Shown here piece by piece: positions 7,346 to 12,530 of a DNA stretch of 12,530 nt. The notes under the pieces were generated by a model that was given only the letters and a program-made list of their open reading frames with translations, searched no databases and was not told the DNA's origin. The translations under genes and the position numbers were made by a program. Each line of letters opens with the position of its first letter. Within the stretch, counting starts at the first letter, position 1. This DNA comes from Paludibacter sp. (GTDB lineage Bacteria > Bacteroidota > Bacteroidia > Bacteroidales > Paludibacteraceae), in the NCBI GenBank assembly GCA_030655595.1, contig JAUSNQ010000093.1, positions 1-12,530 of the forward strand, written 5' to 3'.

Positions 7346-7360
7346 TTCCGGATACCGGAA
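7346..7360. promoter_or_regulatory. perfect palindrome upstream of kdgK, possible operator or RNA hairpin
   Basis: TTCCGGATACCGGAA has 6-bp arms and a 3-base centre. It lies 17 bases upstream of the kdgK ATG in the 56-base gap after uxuB, and this gap contains none of the word-like repeats found elsewhere. It may be a binding site for a dimeric regulator or a small hairpin in the leader of kdgK. There is no second copy in the window, so no regulon can be inferred. Confidence 0.4.
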
Positions 7361-7384
7361 AGTTATTAAAAATCGATAAAATGT

Positions 7385-8197
7385 TTAAATAGCAAAAGCA
7401 TCAAAACCACCGTCAACCACGATCATGGTGCCTGTTACAAACTTAGAAGCATCACTTGAGAGCCAGTGGAGGGTTCCGAATAATTCATCCGGCTGACCAA
7501 ATCGTCCGAAAGGCGTATGATTGATAATTTTCTCACCACGAGCAGTTAACGAACCATCGGGATTGGTCATAAGTGTGCGGTTTTGTTCAGTCAGAAAGAA
7601 ACCCGGAGCGATTGCATTCACGCGCAACCCTTCACCGAATTTGGTTGCCAGTTCGGTTGCCATGTATTTTGTGAAATTGGTAACAGCAGCCTTTGAAGCA
7701 CTGTAACCCACCACACGGGTAAGCGGACGAATGGCAGATTCAGAAGATATATTGATGATACTACCCTTTTTCTGTTCAACCATTACTTTTGCAAATACCA
7801 TCGTTGGCAAAACAGTTCCGAATAAATTCAAATCCACTACTTTACGGAATGCTTCAACCTCCAGATCAAAGATGGTTTTATCCGGACCAATGGTAGCACC
7901 GGCCATATTACCACCGGCTGCATTAACCAGCACATCAATGCGACCAAATTTTGCAACAATTTGGATAGCCACATCTTCGAGTTCCTCTTTTACAAGGACA
8001 TCAGCACAATAGCTGGCTACATCGTAACCTTTTGCCATCAATTCATCTTCTAAGTTTTTCGCTGCATCGCGACATCTGTCAAGAATGACAACCTTTGCGC
8101 CTTGAGAACACATGTATTCCGACATGCCACGTCCCAGGATTCCACCTCCACCGGTGATTACAGTCACTAAGCCTTTTACATTAAACAAGTTTTCCAT
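7385..8197 (-). CDS. uxuB: SDR-family D-mannonate oxidoreductase (fructuronate reductase)
   Basis: The predicted reaction is NADH-dependent reduction of D-fructuronate to D-mannonate in glucuronate catabolism. The 270-residue protein is a classical short-chain dehydrogenase: glycine-rich TGGGGILG (15-22), NAAGG (92-96), N124, catalytic serine near S152, YSASK with Y165 and K169, and the PG turn at 198-199. It is not homologous to the long-chain UxuB of Escherichia coli but matches the SDR form known from Bacillus subtilis (YjmF). The assignment rests on the family and on its place 18 bases after uxaE and 56 before kdgK, since UxaE makes its substrate. A gluconate 5-dehydrogenase-like activity cannot be excluded by sequence. 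The ATG at 8197 is followed at once by the first beta strand, so no longer start is needed. Confidence 0.85.
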   Translation of the reverse strand: MENLFNVKGLVTVITGGGGILGRGMSEYMCSQGAKVVILDRCRDAAKNLEDELMAKGYDVASYCADVLVKEELEDVAIQIVAKFGRIDVLVNAAGGNMAGATIGPDKTIFDLEVEAFRKVVDLNLFGTVLPTMVFAKVMVEQKKGSIINISSESAIRPLTRVVGYSASKAAVTNFTKYMATELATKFGEGLRVNAIAPGFFLTEQNRTLMTNPDGSLTARGEKIINHTPFGRFGQPDELFGTLHWLSSDASKFVTGTMIVVDGGFDAFAI

Positions 8198-8215
8198 GAT
8201 GATATATTTTATGAA

Positions 8216-9463
8216 TTATAAATTGAACAATCGTTTCAGATGACGGTCGTAGATATTTTCTTCTACACAACCGCCTATGACATCTGCGTACTTCTTAAGC
8301 AGGTCTGTGTATGTTTCACCCATTTCAGCAGCCACCTTGTAAGCAACGTGAATTAACTGTCTGAAGTTAGCATTATAATCCGGATGTCCGGGGATATGAC
8401 GCAAGGTATTCACGTATTTTTCACTACTCCATCCGTTTACTTCTTCAACAGAAGGCAAAGCCGAACCTTCAATTTCAATTACATCAGCATAAGGAGCGCA
8501 TAGCTCATCTTTTCTGTTAAACGAATTGGCATATATCTGTTTAGCGAGAACGAGTCCTTCGCCATCCGCCTTTGCCAGACCGATTACTTCTTCCAGCCAG
8601 GTTGTCCCTGCAGTTTTCAAATGCAGACCCTTATCATACTTTTTGATGATTTCAGCCATAATCGGGTATATAGAAAATTTATCACTTCCAGAATGCACGC
8701 TCAATTTGAGTTCTTTTGGCAAACCAAATTCTTTAACAGCGAAGTCTAATACCAAAACATCTTCTTCAAATTCTCGGGCAAACTGTTGCAAATCACCTTT
8801 ATAATCAACACCTTTGTTGAATCTTCCGGTAAATTTAGGAGCAATGGTTTGAGCCGGAACTCCTTTATCAGCCAACATTTTTAAAATGAAAAGCATATCA
8901 AGTGGGGTTTGCGGACTCTCCACTTCATCCATCGATACTTCAGTCACAAAGTTTCCTTTTCCCTTCTTTTCTACCAGATACTGATAAATATCAGCAGCCT
9001 GTTGCGTAGCAGCTAGAAATTTGGCAGCGATAGCTTGAAGCACTACTTCAGATACCTGCAACGGTTCTTTTATTCCCGGAATTTGTATAGCGCCAAGATA
9101 TTTGCTGCATGAAGCAACAAATTGATTTACATCGGCTTCACTGCTTGTTTTGCCAATGAAAGCCGCCACATCTAATGTGAAAAAGTCGGCTGTTTCAACA
9201 AATGGAGCAACAGTTGACAGGTTGATGTGATCCGCATCCACAAAATATTTACCTTTATATCCAAGCTTTGCCACAGCAGCATCAGCTTCTTTTCTGACAT
9301 CCGAAGGATGAGAATGTACATACACATGTTCGCGGTTGGATTTGTTCCATACCGGACTGATTTCCAAGCCAGATTCATTGGCTTTCATGATGGCGCGCAA
9401 TTGTGCAACACCCTGGTGGGCGAAACGGTCGCCGATACCGATACTGAATTTTCCTAATTCCAT
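8216..9463 (-). CDS. uxaE: tagaturonate epimerase (tagaturonate/fructuronate interconversion)
   Basis: UxaE interconverts D-tagaturonate and D-fructuronate, joining the galacturonate and glucuronate branches; the family was defined in Thermotoga uronate clusters. The 415-residue protein has no signal peptide or membrane segment and shows the conserved family blocks: GDRF near the N-terminus (11-14), HSHPSD (50-55), FVDADHI (74-80), SVHSGSDKFS (255-264), KTAGTTW (283-289) and a histidine-rich IPGHPDY (357-363) followed by H372. The histidines and acids in these blocks are the likely metal ligands of this metal-dependent epimerase. The start is at the end of the 214-base repeat-containing gap after uxaA; uxuB follows only 18 bases downstream, so these two are clearly co-transcribed. 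Residue roles are inferred from conservation patterns I remember rather than from an alignment. Confidence 0.88.
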   Translation of the reverse strand: MELGKFSIGIGDRFAHQGVAQLRAIMKANESGLEISPVWNKSNREHVYVHSHPSDVRKEADAAVAKLGYKGKYFVDADHINLSTVAPFVETADFFTLDVAAFIGKTSSEADVNQFVASCSKYLGAIQIPGIKEPLQVSEVVLQAIAAKFLAATQQAADIYQYLVEKKGKGNFVTEVSMDEVESPQTPLDMLFILKMLADKGVPAQTIAPKFTGRFNKGVDYKGDLQQFAREFEEDVLVLDFAVKEFGLPKELKLSVHSGSDKFSIYPIMAEIIKKYDKGLHLKTAGTTWLEEVIGLAKADGEGLVLAKQIYANSFNRKDELCAPYADVIEIEGSALPSVEEVNGWSSEKYVNTLRHIPGHPDYNANFRQLIHVAYKVAAEMGETYTDLLKKYADVIGGCVEENIYDRHLKRLFNL

Positions 9464-9498
9464 TGTTGTATTTTTTATATAGGTTTTAAATATTTTTC

Positions 9499-9673
9499 AC
9501 CACAAAAGGCACAAAAGAAAAACTAAGGGAACACAAAAGATAAATATAAAATTGTAAAACACATTAGTTACGTTAGAACTCCTGAGTGAATAGTATTTAT
9601 CACTTTCAGTCTTTAGCTCTTAGCTTTTAGTTCTTTTGTGTTCCCTTAGTTTTTCTTTTGTGCCTTTTGTGGT
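9499..9673. repeat. 175-bp element with perfect 42-bp inverted repeats (ACC-word copies A and A')
   Basis: The arms 9499-9540 and 9632-9673 are perfect reverse complements over 42 bases, with a 91-base centre. Each arm begins ACCACAAAAGG at its outer end and repeats the word CACAAAAG. The centre adds a nested 8-bp inverted repeat (GATAAATA 9539-9546 with TATTTATC 9594-9601), a weaker ACC-family-like stretch at 9560-9587 (units CACATTAG and TACGTTAG) and the 7-base repeat G. The right arm ends 4 bases from the uxaA stop codon. In RNA it would be a very stable hairpin between uxaA and uxaE, able to protect or terminate the upstream message. Its form is MITE-like, but no clear target duplication flanks it. 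Confidence 0.85.
9604..9631 (-). repeat. 7-base-period CTA-word repeat, copy G
   Basis: On the minus strand four adjoining 7-mers read ACTAAAA, GCTAAGA, GCTAAAG and ACTGAAA. They keep the same register as copies E and F and lie in the centre of the 175-bp inverted-repeat element, directly against its right arm. Confidence 0.55.
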
Positions 9674-9677
9674 TTAA

Positions 9678-11162
9678 TTACAAAGTTACACCTGTTTTGA
9701 AAATCGCTATTTCCCGGTAATTTTTCTTTTCGTTGTTCACATAAGTCCCATTGATTACATCCAATATGTATGCAACAAAACGGTTATTAACTTCCTCAAT
9801 GCTTTCATTCTCGACAATTGTGCCGGCATTGAAATCAATCCAGCCCGGTTTTTTCTGATACAAGGCCGAATTGGTTGATATTTTCATGGTTGGCACAAAA
9901 GAACCGAATGGCGTACCACGTCCTGTTGTAAACAGCACCAAATGACAACCACTTGCTGCCAGTGCCGTTGCTGCAACCAAATCATTTCCTGGCGAACTGA
10001 GCAGATTCAACCCTTTGGTTTTGAGTCGTTCGCCATACATCAACACGTCCATAACAGACGATTTACCACATTTCTGCGTACAACCAAGTGATTTTTCTTC
10101 CAAAGTTGAAATACCTCCCGCTTTATTTCCCGGAGAAGGATTTTCATATACCGGTTGATTATTTTTGATGAAATATGCTTTGAAATCATTGATGAGGAAA
10201 ACTGTTTTCTCAAAAGTTTCCCGGTTAATGCAACGGTTCATCAAAATCGTTTCAGCGCCAAACATTTCGGGGACTTCAGTCAAGACGGTTGTGCCACCCT
10301 GAGCAACCAGAAAATCAGAAAACACACCCAGTAAAGGATTGGCTGTAATGCCAGAGAATCCATCTGAACCTCCACATTTCAAGCCTACTTTCAGTTCTGA
10401 TAAAGGAATATTTACCCTTTTATCTTTAGAAGCGATTGCATAGATTTCACGTAGCAATTCCATACCGGTCTCCACTTCATCTTCCACCTTTTGGGTTTCC
10501 ATGAATTTCACGCGATTTTCATCAAAATCACCCAACAGTTCTTTGAAAGCTGAAACCTGGTTATTTTCACATCCTAGTCCGACTACCAGCACCCCACCCG
10601 CATTCGGATGTTTGACCATGTTACGCAAAACCATACGCGTATTTTCATGGTCATCACCTAATTGCGAACAACCATAATTATGAGGATAAGCAATCACAGC
10701 ATCAATGCCTTCAAGCTTAGTCTCCTCTTTCAATTGTTGCGCTAATTCCTGAATGGTTCCGTTTACACATCCGACGGTAGGAATAATCCAAATTTCATTT
10801 CTGATACCTACTTCGCCGTTATTTCTCCTGTATCCTTTGAAAGTAGTGTTTTGTTGATTCAGAACAGGATTTTCTAATTTTGGCTCATAAGTATAATCAA
10901 GTAAGCCTTCCAGGTTGGTTTTGATTGATTGCTCATTCACCCATTCTCCTTTTTGGATGGTTTTAATTGCATGACCGATTGGATATCCGTATTTGATAAT
11001 ATGTTCATTTACTGCAAGATCGCAAAGTGCAAACTTATGACCGGCAGGAATGTCGGAAATTATGGTAATTGTATCACCATCCACTTGCAAAATTTCGCCA
11101 GATGAAAGTTGCTCAAGTGCAACAGCCACATTATCAGCATTATTTATTTTTAGAAACTTCAT
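9678..11162 (-). CDS. uxaA: altronate dehydratase
   Basis: UxaA dehydrates D-altronate to 2-keto-3-deoxygluconate in galacturonate catabolism. The 494-residue protein is the complete two-domain form. An N-terminal SAF domain (about 1-75) includes GHKFAL (41-46) and YGYPIGHA (58-65); a linker follows; the catalytic galactarate/altronate dehydratase domain runs from about 108 to the end. In the latter, RNEIWIIPTVGCVN (121-134), NPSPGNKAGG (341-350), SLGCTQKCGK (358-367) and TTGRGTPFG (412-420) are clear. Conserved cysteines C132, C165, C198, C361 and C365 suit the iron-dependent active site of this family. A galactarate dehydratase is possible by homology, but the neighbours uxaB and uxaE favour altronate. 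It is framed by repeats: copy B lies 20 bases before the start and copy A' 4 bases after the stop. Confidence 0.95.
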   Translation of the reverse strand: MKFLKINNADNVAVALEQLSSGEILQVDGDTITIISDIPAGHKFALCDLAVNEHIIKYGYPIGHAIKTIQKGEWVNEQSIKTNLEGLLDYTYEPKLENPVLNQQNTTFKGYRRNNGEVGIRNEIWIIPTVGCVNGTIQELAQQLKEETKLEGIDAVIAYPHNYGCSQLGDDHENTRMVLRNMVKHPNAGGVLVVGLGCENNQVSAFKELLGDFDENRVKFMETQKVEDEVETGMELLREIYAIASKDKRVNIPLSELKVGLKCGGSDGFSGITANPLLGVFSDFLVAQGGTTVLTEVPEMFGAETILMNRCINRETFEKTVFLINDFKAYFIKNNQPVYENPSPGNKAGGISTLEEKSLGCTQKCGKSSVMDVLMYGERLKTKGLNLLSSPGNDLVAATALAASGCHLVLFTTGRGTPFGSFVPTMKISTNSALYQKKPGWIDFNAGTIVENESIEEVNNRFVAYILDVINGTYVNNEKKNYREIAIFKTGVTL

Positions 11163-11182
11163 AATTTTATTTGATTTTTTTT

Positions 11183-11212
11183 ACCATATAAGTCATATAA
11201 GGAACATATAAG
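11183..11212 (+). repeat. ACC-word repeat, copy B
   Basis: On the plus strand, ACC at 11183 is followed by ATATAAG, CATATAAG and ACATATAAG. The ACC end points at the uxaA start codon, 20 bases away. With the reverse copy at 11274-11295 it forms an imperfect inverted pair around a 61-base AT-rich centre with no recognisable signal. This is the same plan as the 175-bp element on the other side of uxaA. Confidence 0.65.
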
Positions 11213-11273
11213 TTTATTTACTATTTTATTATTTACAATTTACCTGATTATAAACGACTATTTTAAAGAAAAA

Positions 11274-11295
11274 CTTATATGATACTCATATGGTT
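11274..11295 (-). repeat. ACC-word repeat, copy B' (two units)
   Basis: On the minus strand this reads AACC followed by ATATGAG and CATATAAG, a two-unit version of copy B in opposite orientation. Its ACC end faces the uxaB stop codon 24 bases away. With copy B it accounts for the ends of the 156-base gap between uxaB and uxaA. Confidence 0.6.
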
Positions 11296-11318
11296 AAAAA
11301 TTAATCCCTTATTTCACA

Positions 11319-12530
11319 TTATTCAAACTGCGGTAATTCAAAGTCCATCTTCACCGACAAGTTAAATCGTTTAGAAACAATGGTTCTAACTGTTTCCTTC
11401 ATACCAAACTCATTGATTAATCTCAAATAGAATGATAGCTTTTCAGTTAAACCGGGAATATCATTCAGATTCTCATCCCAGATAAAATCAGCTGCGAGTA
11501 CACACTGGGCAATCATATCAAAATTATTGGTTGTCCAAAGGATTTTTAATAAATCTACGATGGCTTTATCGTCGTTTGGAACTATATCAATACTTCCTCT
11601 TTTGCCACCCTTATAATAAGTAATGATCGCAGCGAGACCCAACACCAGACCAACAGGCAGTTCACCTTTTCTTTCAAGATATATTTTAAGACCCGGTAAA
11701 TCTCGGGTTTTATATTTAGGAAACGAATTCAGCATGATGCTGGTAAGAAAATGGTGAACAAAAGGATTGTTGAATCGTTCGACCACATCATTAGCAAACT
11801 TTTTCAGTTCTTTCTGAGGCAGATCGAGCGTAGAAATCAACTCTTTGTACATCACCATGTACACATATTTCGAAATCACATCATCACGCAAGCATTCTTT
11901 TACGATGTTCAGTCCAGCTAAATAACCAACCGGAGCCAGCACAGTATGCGGACCGTTCAACAGCGTAACTTTCCTTTCGTGGTAAGGCTTTTCATCCGGA
12001 ACAAAAAGCACATTCAGTCCCGCTTTATCGGCAGGGAACTCTTTAGCCACACTTTTAGGAGCCTCTATCACGAGCAAATGGAAGATTTCTGCCTTAACCA
12101 CTAATTTGTCTTCAAACTGAATACGCTCCTGAATTTCACCGATAGTCTCACGTGGGAAACCAGGCACAATGCGGTCAACCAAAGTCGAATACACACCACA
12201 AGCTGTATCAAACCAGCTACTGAATTCAGTACCAAGGTTCCAAAAATCAATATATTGATGAACACATTTTTTCAGCTCAGTTCCATTGTGAAAAATCAAT
12301 TCACATGGAAAAATGATAAACCCTTTATCAGCAGCACCGTTGAAAGTTATAAAGCGATGATAAAGCAACTGCGTTAATTTGCCCGGATAAGAACTTGCCG
12401 GCTCATCATCTAAATTACAAGAAGGATCGAAAGCAATACCAGCTTCGGTTGTATTCGACACAATGAAGCGCATTTCAGGATTCTCAGCCAGTTTCAAATA
12501 CGCATCAAACTGCTCATAAGGATTCAGCGA
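11319..12530 (-). CDS. uxaB: tagaturonate reductase (altronate oxidoreductase), 5' part beyond the window
   Basis: UxaB reduces D-tagaturonate to D-altronate with NADH. It belongs to the polyol-specific long-chain dehydrogenase (mannitol dehydrogenase) family. The reading frame is open to the window edge: 403 codons are present, against about 480 for complete enzymes, so roughly 80 N-terminal residues with the NAD-binding loop lie outside. Visible blocks, numbered from the first codon in the window, include SNTTEAGIAFDP (about 25-36), DRIVPGFP (about 119-126) and the catalytic K-x5-N-x2-H signature in KVTLLNGPHTV (K187, N192, H195). A TTG at 12497 is not a start, since conserved UxaB sequence (SLNPYEQFDAY) continues in frame upstream. 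It is the first gene of the block visible here. The operon promoter is probably further right. Confidence 0.94.
   Translation of the reverse strand, partial: SLNPYEQFDAYLKLAENPEMRFIVSNTTEAGIAFDPSCNLDDEPASSYPGKLTQLLYHRFITFNGAADKGFIIFPCELIFHNGTELKKCVHQYIDFWNLGTEFSSWFDTACGVYSTLVDRIVPGFPRETIGEIQERIQFEDKLVVKAEIFHLLVIEAPKSVAKEFPADKAGLNVLFVPDEKPYHERKVTLLNGPHTVLAPVGYLAGLNIVKECLRDDVISKYVYMVMYKELISTLDLPQKELKKFANDVVERFNNPFVHHFLTSIMLNSFPKYKTRDLPGLKIYLERKGELPVGLVLGLAAIITYYKGGKRGSIDIVPNDDKAIVDLLKILWTTNNFDMIAQCVLAADFIWDENLNDIPGLTEKLSFYLRLINEFGMKETVRTIVSKRFNLSVKMDFELPQFE

Noticed and set aside
7385..8197. Gluconate 5-dehydrogenase or generic fatty-acid SDR as the name for the SDR gene
   Set aside because: The motifs alone would allow it, but the position between uxaE and kdgK and the similarity to SDR-type UxuB favour fructuronate reductase. 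It is kept only as an alternative.
9531..9549. Internal promoter for uxaE (CAAAAGATA read on the minus strand)
   Set aside because: The spacing inside the -7 box is one base too long for TAnnTTTG, and no TTG box at the right distance is convincing. The match arises from the repeat.
9499..9673. Inverted-repeat element as an insertion sequence
   Set aside because: The 91-base centre has no room for a transposase and no clear target-site duplication flanks it, so it is listed only as a repeat.
12495..12497. TTG as the start codon of the last minus-strand gene
   Set aside because: The frame stays open to the window edge, and the residues before it (SLNPYEQFDAY) continue recognisable UxaB sequence, so the gene is cut off by the window.

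Overview
The window looks like a chromosomal piece of a Bacteroidota genome, probably Bacteroidales or a relative. The evidence is an AT-leaning composition, start codons without clear Shine-Dalgarno sequences, a TAnnTTTG-type -7 element in front of the first gene, an SDR-type UxuB and a UxaE-type epimerase. The genus cannot be named from sequence alone.

Layout: one plus-strand gene, panB (125-943), ends at a perfect 16-bp hairpin (964-1001). The hairpin also serves as terminator for the converging minus-strand block. That block fills the rest of the window. In transcription order (right to left) it is uxaB (5' end cut off by the window edge), uxaA, uxaE, an SDR-type uxuB, kdgK, a LarA-type nickel-pincer racemase/epimerase homologue, a Gfo/Idh/MocA oxidoreductase, pdxB and gnd.

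The first five genes form a hexuronate pathway. UxaB reduces tagaturonate to altronate and UxaA dehydrates altronate to 2-keto-3-deoxygluconate (KDG). UxaE links tagaturonate with fructuronate, UxuB reduces fructuronate to mannonate, and KdgK phosphorylates KDG. Isomerase (uxaC), mannonate dehydratase (uxuA), KDPG aldolase, transporter and regulator genes are not in the window. The LarA homologue keeps the LarA active-site spacing. Since some LarA relatives are D-gluconate 2-epimerases, it may connect mannonate to gluconate, and the cluster ends with gnd, which uses 6-phosphogluconate. PdxB oxidises 4-phosphoerythronate, a known inhibitor of 6-phosphogluconate dehydrogenase, so a pdxB-gnd pair also makes metabolic sense. 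Both links are inferences.

The most unusual DNA is between the genes. No gene-free stretch exceeds 214 bases, but six of the eight gaps in the minus-strand block contain short word-like tandem repeats of two kinds. One begins with ACC and carries units ending in AG (copies at 2662, 3837, 9499, 9632, 11183 and 11274). The other has a 7-base period of CTA-containing words (4871, 6230, 9604). The ACC copies point outward at the neighbouring genes, their units vary together within a copy, and two repeats supply the stop codon of a gene. Two of the copies form a perfect 42-bp inverted repeat between uxaA and uxaE. A pair of REP-like palindromes lies between pdxB and gnd.
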